Part shown: piece by piece, positions 43,669-51,692 of the stretch
Layout of the letters: the number at the start of each line of letters is the position of its first letter
Numbering within the stretch: the first letter of the stretch is position 1
Assembly (NCBI RefSeq): GCF_001548035.1
Contig: NZ_AP014723.1
Span: 1,612,001 to 1,676,000, forward strand
From: Sulfurospirillum sp. UCH001
GTDB lineage: Bacteria > Campylobacterota > Campylobacteria > Campylobacterales > Sulfurospirillaceae
Direction: 5' to 3'
DNA length: 64,000 nt
Notes under the pieces: model-generated
The model's database searches: none
Seen by the model: the letters and a program-made list of their open reading frames with translations, nothing else
What the model was told of the DNA's origin: nothing
Translations under genes and position numbers: made by a program

Positions 43669-45410
43669 TGTACCTTTTCCAATTTCACTTTCATTTCTTG
43701 GTATGTAGCACAGTTGCCCTCTTGGCTCATCGCATAAGGAGTCAATTGATTTGCATTTTTTGCACCACTGTAGAGCAATAAACAATCATCTCGTAATTTA
43801 TCACTTGGCATCACTGAGTATTCAGCACTTCCATAGCGATTTGTAAGTCTTACACGTTCTTCTTGTTCAAGTCCTAAACACAGAGGAACATAAAGATAAT
43901 CATCGGTCACAAACTGTGAGTTAAGCGATTTATTTTGCTTAGCAGCAATCAGAAAAAAGCCCTCTTCGTCGTCAAAATCGTCGTCAAACTCCTCTAAAAA
44001 TTCAAACTTACCACTTTTTGTATAAAAGGTCTTCTCATAAGGGTACTCTTCATACGTTTTCGAGATTAAAAAGCCATCTTTTTCACTACTATTGGAAGCA
44101 ATTACACCTTCAATAATGCTCTCTTCACTTGCCAATGCTTCATAGCCAAAAGATGAGAGAAGTGCCTGTGTTAAGGCGTATTCACTTATTCCGCCTTTGC
44201 CATCAACGAGCTTTGGCATACGCCCTATAAAAGGATGTCCATAGCTCAGTTTTAGATCTTCTTTTTCTAAAAAGCTAAGAGCAGGAATGACCAAATCTGC
44301 TTTTGAAGATGTCTCATTTTCATGTAAACCAAAGTAAACCACACATTTTGCTTTATGAAGACCTTCTTTGACTTTTGAAGTACATGGCATTTGATTTAGA
44401 GGGTTGCCTCCTTGGATAAATACAAGATCATACTTACCAAAGTTGACGATAGGCAAAGGCTCTGTTTTAGCATTGACTTTAAATGGAGAGGTAAATCCAA
44501 AACCGCTGTTGGAAAGATACCCCACGCCACAGCCTTTTTTCCCAAATAGTCCTAACATAGCGCCAAATGCATCTATGGCACGTAGCACACTGTGTCCAAA
44601 GCTGTATTTTTGAACACCAATGCCTACCAAAATAGAGACTTTTTTGCCTTTAACCAGATGTAACAGTTCTCCTACTTCATCTAAATTTACATGCGATTTA
44701 TCAAGGAGTTTTCGCATCGGAATACCATTGATAAACTCTAAATAATCTTTGTAATTAAGCGTACGCTCTTGTAAAAACGTTTGATCTTCCATCTCTTCCA
44801 TCGCAACCAAACGACACAGCAAAAGCGCTAAATACAAATCGCCTCGTGGCTTTATCTGAATATGAAGTGCTGCATTGAGAGCTAAGTCAATTTTAACAGG
44901 GTCAATGACGATGAGTGTTTTGCCTTTTAAAGAAGGGAGCATATGCGAATTGGTCACACTGGGATTCCGCCCCCACAATATCACCACTTCAGCATCTTTT
45001 ACGTGCAAAGGAGAAAGGCATAAATTTGCACCTCTTCCCTCAGATATTCCAGCATCTCCTGCTTCATCGCAAAGTGAACCAGATGCTAAAACCGCTTTGT
45101 GCTCTGCAAAAAAACGCTTCGTTACGCCTTGCATAACACCTAAATTTCCGCTTCCTTTAAAATAGAGTGTACGAGATGGCTCATACGTGCGTAATTTTTC
45201 ACTCAAAATCGCTAAAGCATCATTTATTTTGATACTTTGCCCTAAATAACGGGCTTCTTCAATGCGTTCAAACGTATGGTAGTGGTTGAGATGATGACAG
45301 AGGTAGCCTTGTGTGATAGGGTGAGATTTATTGCCTTTGAGTTTAAGATCTTTGCTCACAGCAATGCTGCACCCATCAAAACAATCTAACGGACAAGTAG
45401 TAAAACGCAT
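43665..45410 (-). CDS. Molybdopterin-dependent oxidoreductase of the DMSO reductase family, short form
   Basis: A 581-residue catalytic subunit. An N-terminal [4Fe-4S] site is formed by Cys6, 10, 14 and 37 (TCPLDCFDGC and GYLCHH). ASGSLCDEAGDAG, near residue 105, is where the protein ligand to Mo or W is expected, so Cys is the probable ligand. Further cofactor-binding blocks are VILWGRNPSVTNSHM, GCGVGYLSNSGFGF and VFIQGGNPLNQMP, and the C-terminal domain (LTNRYGSAEYSV). There is no Tat signal, so it is cytoplasmic. Electron-transfer subunits are absent. The acceptor is unknown; formate, polysulfide or another substrate could apply. The next gene is coupled by ATGA. Confidence 0.88.
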   Translation of the reverse strand: MRFTTCPLDCFDGCSIAVSKDLKLKGNKSHPITQGYLCHHLNHYHTFERIEEARYLGQSIKINDALAILSEKLRTYEPSRTLYFKGSGNLGVMQGVTKRFFAEHKAVLASGSLCDEAGDAGISEGRGANLCLSPLHVKDAEVVILWGRNPSVTNSHMLPSLKGKTLIVIDPVKIDLALNAALHIQIKPRGDLYLALLLCRLVAMEEMEDQTFLQERTLNYKDYLEFINGIPMRKLLDKSHVNLDEVGELLHLVKGKKVSILVGIGVQKYSFGHSVLRAIDAFGAMLGLFGKKGCGVGYLSNSGFGFTSPFKVNAKTEPLPIVNFGKYDLVFIQGGNPLNQMPCTSKVKEGLHKAKCVVYFGLHENETSSKADLVIPALSFLEKEDLKLSYGHPFIGRMPKLVDGKGGISEYALTQALLSSFGYEALASEESIIEGVIASNSSEKDGFLISKTYEEYPYEKTFYTKSGKFEFLEEFDDDFDDEEGFFLIAAKQNKSLNSQFVTDDYLYVPLCLGLEQEERVRLTNRYGSAEYSVMPSDKLRDDCLLLYSGAKNANQLTPYAMSQEGNCATYQEMKVKLEKVQ

Positions 45411-45446
45411 AGAACGCCCCTCTTCTCATAGAGTTAATAGGTGCAA

Positions 45447-47138
45447 TTATACCTCGTTCTCTAAATGAAGTAGTTTATCTTCTAAAATTTCTAGTGTTAA
45501 TGTTTCATTCGTATCAAGTTCGATGTGTTGATACTGCATTACCAAACCATACTGACTCAATAATTGATCTACAACAGCATAATTTCGTTCGTTTTCTTTC
45601 ATATGTAACACTAAAAAATTATCACTATAAGCTCTGACAATAATTGCTTCTGGATAAATAGATTGAATGGTTTTTGCAATTAAGCATAAGAATTCATCAC
45701 CTTTTTTCCAACCGTATTTTTTATTATACGTGGCAAAATTAGTGCAGTTAAGATGATCGATACGAAGCATTCTATACTGACAATCTCTTGCATGTGTGAA
45801 AACAAATTTAAGATAGTTTATATTGTAAAAGCCTGTCAGTTGATCACGGAAGTAGTATGAAAAACGCATCTCTTCTAGTAGATCTTTTGGCATTTGCGTT
45901 GTATGTTCAGGAAGCTTCACATCTGCAAAAACCTCTTTAGCGATTTTTACAATAAACGGATGAAACTGTTTGCCACTCTCTTCTTCTAAAATGGCAAGCG
46001 CTTCTTCACGACTTAAACTTTTTCGGTATGCCCTATTGGTGGTCATCGCATCAAATGCATCTGCAACCGTAATAACCTGAGAGAAGAAAGGAATTTGTTC
46101 TGCTTTTAAGCCATTAGGATAGCCTCCTCCATCATAGCGTTCATGATGATGTAAAACAACCGTTGACAACAAAGAAAAAGGCTCTCGTGAGAGTAATTCA
46201 TAACTTGCCGTAGAGTGACGTTTGATTAAAGAGTATTCCATTTCATTCAGCTTATCGGGCTTTAATAAAATAGCATCAGGAATTTCAATTTTACCGATGT
46301 CGTGAAGCATGCCCGCTTTATAGATAAAGTCAACATCATCACCGCTATACCCCATTTCCATAACCAGCATTTTTGAGTATTCTGCAACTCTTTGACTGTG
46401 TCCTGCAGTATAGCTGTCACGTTTTTCTACCATATCGATCAGCGCATACATACTCTCTTCATACATTTTTGTTTTTTCATTCAGATAGTTACGTCCCCTG
46501 GCATGAATCCACCATATAGCAAAAAGCCCAAGAAGCCATGTTCCAAGATAGGTTCCAATAAGAAAATAAAAGGTTTGAGGGTTGGCTTCTTTAAAGGTTG
46601 GAACCTTCATTTCCAATGTTGTATAACCTATAAGCTCGCCAACTTTTTTATCATTATGCACATGGCACATAATGCACGCATTATTTGCAGGCATAGGTTT
46701 GACATAAAAAAGATGCTTTTCTCCCTCTTTTTCAAACAATGCAAAACGATCTTCTTCAGACTCTTTCATCTGTGTCAATGCTTTTTTAATCGTCGGTTTG
46801 AGAGGAAATGCGTGCAAATCTTTAGAGATAGAAGCGATGTCTAGCTCCATATCACTGTGTTTTGCGAGAACGGAAAGAAGTTCTTTGAGAGAAAAATTAC
46901 TACGAATACTGTACTTTTGTTCATCACTGAGCGCTCTGGCTTTTTGCTCATATGCCCAATAAACAAATGCTACTGACTGTTCAGCAACGCCTTTTATCTT
47001 TTCTAGCGAACTCTCTTCAATATGTTTTTCTTCATTGTAAAATTGATAGACAACAAAGATTGTTGTAAGGAGCGTCCAAAAGAACGTTAATAAAATAGCA
47101 ATTTGTTTAAAGTACTTTATTCGTTTACTGACTGACAT
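45447..47138 (-). CDS. Haem-binding (DUF3365/Tll0287-like) HD-GYP c-di-GMP phosphodiesterase with degenerate GGDEF
   Basis: A 563-residue membrane sensor. Helix one spans residues 12-32. A periplasmic DUF3365-like domain follows, with a c-type haem motif CIMCH at 155-159, then a second helix (190-210). The HD-GYP domain comes next (HDIGK at 279-283; HHERYDGGGYPNG at 331-343). A C-terminal GGDEF-like domain (from DQLTGFYN) has YSDNF where GGDEF should be, so it cannot make c-di-GMP. The intact HD and GYP residues predict c-di-GMP hydrolysis controlled by redox state or gas binding at the haem. The gene stands alone. Confidence 0.9.
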   Translation of the reverse strand: MSVSKRIKYFKQIAILLTFFWTLLTTIFVVYQFYNEEKHIEESSLEKIKGVAEQSVAFVYWAYEQKARALSDEQKYSIRSNFSLKELLSVLAKHSDMELDIASISKDLHAFPLKPTIKKALTQMKESEEDRFALFEKEGEKHLFYVKPMPANNACIMCHVHNDKKVGELIGYTTLEMKVPTFKEANPQTFYFLIGTYLGTWLLGLFAIWWIHARGRNYLNEKTKMYEESMYALIDMVEKRDSYTAGHSQRVAEYSKMLVMEMGYSGDDVDFIYKAGMLHDIGKIEIPDAILLKPDKLNEMEYSLIKRHSTASYELLSREPFSLLSTVVLHHHERYDGGGYPNGLKAEQIPFFSQVITVADAFDAMTTNRAYRKSLSREEALAILEEESGKQFHPFIVKIAKEVFADVKLPEHTTQMPKDLLEEMRFSYYFRDQLTGFYNINYLKFVFTHARDCQYRMLRIDHLNCTNFATYNKKYGWKKGDEFLCLIAKTIQSIYPEAIIVRAYSDNFLVLHMKENERNYAVVDQLLSQYGLVMQYQHIELDTNETLTLEILEDKLLHLENEV

Positions 47139-47226
47139 CTTTTTTGGTAATCTTTTCTTTATGAGGTTAAAATAATTTAACTTAGTATGCCAAAAATAAA
47201 CTTAATGCACTCTATTGTCTTATGAA

Positions 47227-47258
47227 ATGCGTAAACACCGTGCAAAGTGTTTACGCAT
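47227..47258 (-). terminator. Hairpin after glyS
   Basis: ATGCGTAAACAC (47227-47238) pairs with GTGTTTACGCAT (47247-47258), a 12-bp perfect stem with an 8-nt loop, starting 10 nt after the glyS stop on the minus strand. Only a short T run follows. Confidence 0.55.
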
Positions 47259-47267
47259 ATTCATGAA

Positions 47268-49319
47268 TTATATACTAATTTCTTTGATATCCGCAATGGA
47301 TTTAAACGCATTATAAACAGATGCAATAAGATTTTGACGATTTGCTCTGACGCTTAAATCTTCTGTGTTAACCATAACATTATCAAAAAATGCATCAATT
47401 TGTGGTTTTAGTGCAAAGAGTGCATCTAAATTTTCTTCAAATGAATCGTAATGTTTTGTAATGGTCGTTTTAAATGCGCTATAAAGATCTTTTTCATAGC
47501 TGTTGTCAAAGAGTTTTTCATCTACTGAGATTTGCGCATTGACTTCCATATTTTTGATGATGTTAGCAACACGTTTAAATGTTGAAAACATCTCTTTAAA
47601 GCCATCATCTTGAACAATTGCTGCAAGTGCTTTAATTTTTTGAGAAAGCTTAACGATATCTCTTTCACCACTGCTAATCACCGCTGTAATGATAGAAGGG
47701 TTTACATCAAAGAATTGGTACATTCTCTCCAAGAAAAATGTCTCTAAAACAGTAAAATCAAATGCTTTGTAGCTCTGTGCAAGCGCTTTAAGATCTTTTG
47801 AGATATCAAAAGCAATACCTTGATCTAATACGATTTTGACAATACCATTCACAGCTCTACGAAGTGCATAAGGGTCTTTATTGCCGGTTGGGATTTTATC
47901 GATGCTAAAGAGAGCAATCAATGAGTCAAGTTTATACGCAAGCGCAACAATGGCACTAAAAAGAGTACTCGGAAGCGCACTCTCTTCTGAGTTTGGCAAA
48001 TACTGTTCTTTAAGCGCTAATGCAAAAAGCTCATCTTCTCCAGCCGCATTGGCATAGTAGTAACCCATCAAACCTTGTAGCTCTGTAAATTCATACACCA
48101 TCTCGCTTAAGAGATCGCTTTTACTAAACATCACTGATTTTTCCATCAGAGCTTGCAGTGTTGAAGCATTAAGACGATTATTTTGAGCAAGAAGAGTCTC
48201 TGTGTATTTGTTTGTCAAATACGTTGCAATCTCTTTTTCACGAAGCTCTTTATCAAGGAGTGAACCAAGACCATCAAGATACGTGATATCTTTAAGACCT
48301 TCATAATGAAGCCCTTTTTTAAGGTCATTGTCTAAGAAGAAAAGTGCATCAGAAAGACGTGCGCGAAGTACTTTTTCATTACCTCTAACAATTAAGTCAT
48401 AATCATCGCTAATTGCATTTGATACTACGATGAAACGATTGGTGAGTTTACCCTCTTTAAAGACAGGGAAATAGCGTTGATTCTCTTTCATAGACGTAAT
48501 AATGACTTCTGGTGGAAGGCGTAAAAATCGTTCTTCAAAACTACCAATAAGTGCTTTTGGATACTCTGTAATTGCAATAACTTCTGCTAAGAGGTCTTCA
48601 TCGATTTCAATATGCACACCCTCTTGTTTTTCAATCACTTTAAAATCATTTAAAATAATCTCTTCACGTTTAGTTGGGTAAAGTACAACACCGCGTTCAG
48701 CAAGTCTATCAAAATAATCTCCCGCAAACATATAAGCAAATGGTTCATACGAAATCGTTCGGTGTGGGTAAGAAAAAGGTGTAGATTCTACGCCAAAGAG
48801 AGAAAAAGCTACATGCTCATCACCTAGCATACAGCCAATCCAACGAATTGGACGAATGAAACTCTCTTCTAAAAAGCCCCAACGCATAGACTTACCAAAA
48901 TTAAGCCCTTTGATAAAACTCTCTATCATTAATTGTAAAAGCACTTTAGAACTTTGACCTGCGATGGTTTTTTTATAGTAAAGTACTTCTTTACCATCTT
49001 TTTGCGCACGAGAAACCTGTGCAAAATCAACACCACACTTTTTTGCAAAACCAAGAGCAGCAGGTGTTGGTTCCCCATCTTTGAGTGCAACACTAAGAGG
49101 TGCTCCAAAAAATTCTTCTTCACGTTCATTTTGTTGTGTTGGGAATGCCTCATGCCAGAGGACCAAACGACGTGGTGTATAGTAGAACTTGAACTCACAC
49201 GCGAGGGCATTTTTTTCTAAAATATCAAGCCATAATGTTTCAATATTGGGGAGTTCTTTTAAAAAAGGGATTGCAGGAAGTTCTTCGACGCCTATTTCTA
49301 TCAAAAGAGGTTTGATCAT
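47268..49319 (-). CDS. glyS: Glycyl-tRNA synthetase beta subunit
   Basis: A 683-residue beta chain of the alpha2-beta2 bacterial glycyl-tRNA synthetase, which charges tRNA-Gly. N-terminal LLIEIGVEELPA and YYTPRRLVL, then FGKSMRWG, RPIRWIGCMLG and PPEVIITSMKENQRYFPV, are family landmarks. An HD-like segment and the anticodon-binding C-terminal domain (DKIPTGNKDPYALRRAVNGIVKI, in part DPYALRR) are complete. glyQ, the alpha subunit, is not in this window. AAAGG precedes the ATG by 7 nt and lies in one arm of a long inverted repeat that may affect translation. Confidence 0.96.
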   Translation of the reverse strand: MIKPLLIEIGVEELPAIPFLKELPNIETLWLDILEKNALACEFKFYYTPRRLVLWHEAFPTQQNEREEEFFGAPLSVALKDGEPTPAALGFAKKCGVDFAQVSRAQKDGKEVLYYKKTIAGQSSKVLLQLMIESFIKGLNFGKSMRWGFLEESFIRPIRWIGCMLGDEHVAFSLFGVESTPFSYPHRTISYEPFAYMFAGDYFDRLAERGVVLYPTKREEIILNDFKVIEKQEGVHIEIDEDLLAEVIAITEYPKALIGSFEERFLRLPPEVIITSMKENQRYFPVFKEGKLTNRFIVVSNAISDDYDLIVRGNEKVLRARLSDALFFLDNDLKKGLHYEGLKDITYLDGLGSLLDKELREKEIATYLTNKYTETLLAQNNRLNASTLQALMEKSVMFSKSDLLSEMVYEFTELQGLMGYYYANAAGEDELFALALKEQYLPNSEESALPSTLFSAIVALAYKLDSLIALFSIDKIPTGNKDPYALRRAVNGIVKIVLDQGIAFDISKDLKALAQSYKAFDFTVLETFFLERMYQFFDVNPSIITAVISSGERDIVKLSQKIKALAAIVQDDGFKEMFSTFKRVANIIKNMEVNAQISVDEKLFDNSYEKDLYSAFKTTITKHYDSFEENLDALFALKPQIDAFFDNVMVNTEDLSVRANRQNLIASVYNAFKSIADIKEISI

Positions 49320-49326
49320 TGATTGA

Positions 49327-49396
49327 CCTTTACATGTAAATAATTTGACTCTATTTTAACCAAAGAGAGGTTAAATCGTCCTTTCACATGTAAAGG
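49327..49396 (-). repeat. Nested inverted repeats in the glyS leader
   Basis: Outer arms CCTTTACATGT (49327-49337) and ACATGTAAAGG (49386-49396) are perfect complements. Between them TTTAACC (49355-49361) pairs with GGTTAAA (49369-49375). On the transcript the glyS-proximal outer arm contains AAAGG, the glyS ribosome binding site, so pairing with the distal arm would hide it. Confidence 0.6.
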
Positions 49397-49406
49397 ATAA
49401 AAGGTG

Positions 49407-49610
49407 TTAATGGCTACGTTTGCAGTGACCGAAGAGCTTTGTGAAAAGCCAAATAGAAGGACAAAAATCGGTAATTGCCCAAAGTACAATCATTGCGATA
49501 ACAAATCCTAGCAATACCGTACCATAGATTGAGCCTGCACTCATTAAACAGCATGCGATAAACAAGACAACAGCCATCATTAAACGTTGAAGTTTTTCAG
49601 CACAGATCAT
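49407..49610 (-). CDS. DUF2892-type small inner-membrane protein
   Basis: A 67-residue protein with two membrane helices (about residues 10-28 and 32-50), a C-P motif in TDFCPSIWLF, and a short basic tail GHCKRSH. The pattern matches YgaP-like/DUF2892 proteins, which often go with rhodanese or sulfur metabolism; no rhodanese is fused or adjacent. It precedes glyS by 88 bp on the same strand. Its own upstream region to 49684 is short. Function unknown. Confidence 0.82.
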   Translation of the reverse strand: MICAEKLQRLMMAVVLFIACCLMSAGSIYGTVLLGFVIAMIVLWAITDFCPSIWLFTKLFGHCKRSH

Positions 49611-49683
49611 TTCGAGTCCTTTATGATTAATATAATGTATAACTATAAAAGTAAAGGGCTTAAAAACGCGTTAGATTTACGAT

Positions 49684-50619
49684 CTAATCATTCAGTGTAT
49701 GGAAAATTGCAGTTAGGGGTAAGTGGTCTGAAAAGCCTATACCTTGGTGTTCGCCTCTGCCTCTATTGCTGATTTGCCATCTATTTGGGTGACCATTTTC
49801 ATCCAACATATAAGGGCGAATAAAGACATTTAATGAGCCTGACTTATACTCAATTCCTTTTCGATCTAACAAGGTTTTAGGAATAATGATATGGTCCAAA
49901 GTCACTTTTTCTTTGCCATAACTATGAGAATAGCGTCTCTCTTGAGGAAGTTCATACCAAAGATTATACAAAGGGGCATTTTTATCGCCTGCTTGTAAAA
50001 ACGTGACCAAGCCCATCCCCCAATGCCCTTTTTGTTCTTGGTAAGGGGAGTTGAAGTCACCTAAGAGAATGTATTCGCGCTTACTCTCTTTTTCTAAAAC
50101 ATTATGCAATGTTTTCGCATACACTAAACGTTCATCCTCTTTTTCTCTATAAGCAGGCCAATGGTTTAGATAAAGATCTAATGGTTTGTTATCTATGGTA
50201 ACCGTCACACGATGAATGCCTCTTGCTTGATCTCTCATGGTGATAGTGGAAGTTTTTTCGATAGGAAAACGTGAAAGCAGTGCTGTTTCAATGTTAACAC
50301 GCTCTTTTTTGTTAGGATAAAACAGATAGGGATACGCCTTACTCCCCAGTGCGGCATTGAGTCTTTGAAGCACAGCCTTATTTTCAATTTCGGCTAAGAC
50401 GATTATATCAGCATCAATGTCAGAAATGACTCGTGCAATATGCGCAATTTTAATCTGAAGCATCGTTTCATTCCAGCTATGCTTATTATTAGGGATATAC
50501 TCTTCGTATTCACTACCCTCTCTTTGCGCATCGAAAAGGTTTTCTACATTATAGGTGGCTACTTTAAACTCTAACGCGCAAAGGAAGAAAGGAACAAACA
50601 ATAAACCCCAACGGATCAA
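49684..50619 (-). CDS. Exported endonuclease/exonuclease/phosphatase family protein
   Basis: A 311-residue protein of the DNase I-like fold with a short hydrophobic signal sequence (MIRWGLLFVPFFLCALEF), so probably periplasmic. Metal-binding and catalytic motifs are in order: TYNVENLFDAQ, VLAEIENKAVL, LYLNHWPAYR, LLGDFNSPYQE, LDHIIIPKTLL and GFSDHLPLTA. It may cleave nucleic acid or remove phosphate from lipids or nucleotides. Its start is TTG 50619, overlapping the carbonic anhydrase stop as TTGA, so it is expressed by translational coupling. Substrate unknown. Confidence 0.9.
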   Translation of the reverse strand: MIRWGLLFVPFFLCALEFKVATYNVENLFDAQREGSEYEEYIPNNKHSWNETMLQIKIAHIARVISDIDADIIVLAEIENKAVLQRLNAALGSKAYPYLFYPNKKERVNIETALLSRFPIEKTSTITMRDQARGIHRVTVTIDNKPLDLYLNHWPAYREKEDERLVYAKTLHNVLEKESKREYILLGDFNSPYQEQKGHWGMGLVTFLQAGDKNAPLYNLWYELPQERRYSHSYGKEKVTLDHIIIPKTLLDRKGIEYKSGSLNVFIRPYMLDENGHPNRWQISNRGRGEHQGIGFSDHLPLTAIFHTLND

Positions 50620-51263
50620 TTTTCACTACCGATCATTGGTTCAAATTCACCTGATTCGGTATTAAAATACTCAAGTTCACCTGTTTCTAAATGATAGTAC
50701 CAAGAACGAATGAAAAGCTCACCTGCATGAACACGACGTTCAACATCAGGATAAGTTAAAAGGTTTTTAGATTGAAAAAGAAGTGAGATTTTCTCAGTAA
50801 GTTCAAGGCGTTCTGCTTGAGAGACATGCTGACTGATCAATTTTTGTGTAACATAATTTTTAGCGCCAAGCCCTAATTCAAGCCATTTTTTAACATGTAC
50901 TAAATTGATATCCGTAATTTTTGTATACATCGTTTCAATGGCTCCACAATGAGAATGCCCGCAAATAATAATATCTGTGACTCCTAAAACCGAAACGGCA
51001 TACTCAATTCCAGCCGCAGTTGCGTGAAAGTCATTATCGGGTGCAAAAGGCGGAACAAAATTGCCAATATTACGAAGGACAAAAAGCTCTCCAGGAGCAG
51101 AATTGGTAATGAGCGCAGGATCTACACGAGAGTCGCTACATGCGATAAATAGAACCTTAGGATGTTGACCATTTTTTACAAGATCCAAAAATTTATTTTC
51201 ATATTTTTTGAATTTAGTATCTTTAAACTTTTCATATCCACTAATAAGCTCAGCTATTTTCAT
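50616..51263 (-). CDS. can: Beta-class carbonic anhydrase
   Basis: A 215-residue cytoplasmic enzyme that interconverts CO2 and bicarbonate. Zinc ligands are in FIACSDSRVDP (Cys, with the Asp-Arg dyad) and CGHSHCGA (His and Cys). ATG 51263 is preferred because GGAGG lies 9 nt upstream; the in-frame ATG at 51272 abuts that site and further upstream codons have no support. It shares an operon with the exported nuclease behind it through a TTGA overlap. Capnophilic Campylobacterota commonly carry such an enzyme to supply bicarbonate to carboxylases. Confidence 0.95.
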   Translation of the reverse strand: MKIAELISGYEKFKDTKFKKYENKFLDLVKNGQHPKVLFIACSDSRVDPALITNSAPGELFVLRNIGNFVPPFAPDNDFHATAAGIEYAVSVLGVTDIIICGHSHCGAIETMYTKITDINLVHVKKWLELGLGAKNYVTQKLISQHVSQAERLELTEKISLLFQSKNLLTYPDVERRVHAGELFIRSWYYHLETGELEYFNTESGEFEPMIGSEN

Positions 51264-51380
51264 CAACTGCATCCTCCAAAGTTTTAGATGGCTAATTATA
51301 GTGAATCTGCATGAAAAAGAAATTACAAGCACAAAATTAATATAATTACATCAACTCTTTGAAACACAAAAAGGAAAAAA

Positions 51381-51692
51381 ATGGAATTTAAAAATGTAGC
51401 GGTAAAGAAAAAAGCAAACGTCTATTTTGATGGTAAAGTGGTAAGTTATACCCTTACGTTTGAAGACGGTTCAACAAAAACACTAGGCTTCATGCAAGTA
51501 GGAGACTATACGTTTAACACAGGTGCAGCAGAAATTATGGAATTTTTTAGTGGAGAGCTTACAGTAGAGCTTCCAAATCAAAAAGAGCCTCTTGTCATTC
51601 ATGGACAAGCAACGTTTGAAGTGCCTGCAAACTCAAGCTTTACTTTACATGTAACGTCTATTGCAGATTACTGTTGTTCTTTTGTGAAATAA
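51381..51692 (+). CDS. ppnP: Pyrimidine/purine nucleoside phosphorylase PpnP
   Basis: A 103-residue single-cupin enzyme (formerly DUF1255, YaiE). It shows the family's FDGKVVSYTLTFEDG start, TLGFMQVGDYTFNTGAAEIMEF (recognisable as LGFMQVGDYTF and EIMEFFSGEL) and FEVPANSSFTLHV near the end. It cleaves several nucleosides with phosphate, yielding ribose-1-phosphate and a base. AAGGA precedes its ATG. Its 3' end overlaps the convergent GGDEF-EAL gene by 35 bp, so the two mRNAs are complementary there. Confidence 0.92.
   Translation: MEFKNVAVKKKANVYFDGKVVSYTLTFEDGSTKTLGFMQVGDYTFNTGAAEIMEFFSGELTVELPNQKEPLVIHGQATFEVPANSSFTLHVTSIADYCCSFVK

Noticed and set aside
46392-46844. 150-codon plus-strand frame inside the HD-GYP gene
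   Set aside because: Antisense to conserved haem-domain and HD-GYP codons; no start site evidence.
49320-49406. T-box riboswitch before glyS
   Set aside because: No specifier loop, T-box consensus or terminator/antiterminator pair is visible; only the inverted repeats were retained as a feature.
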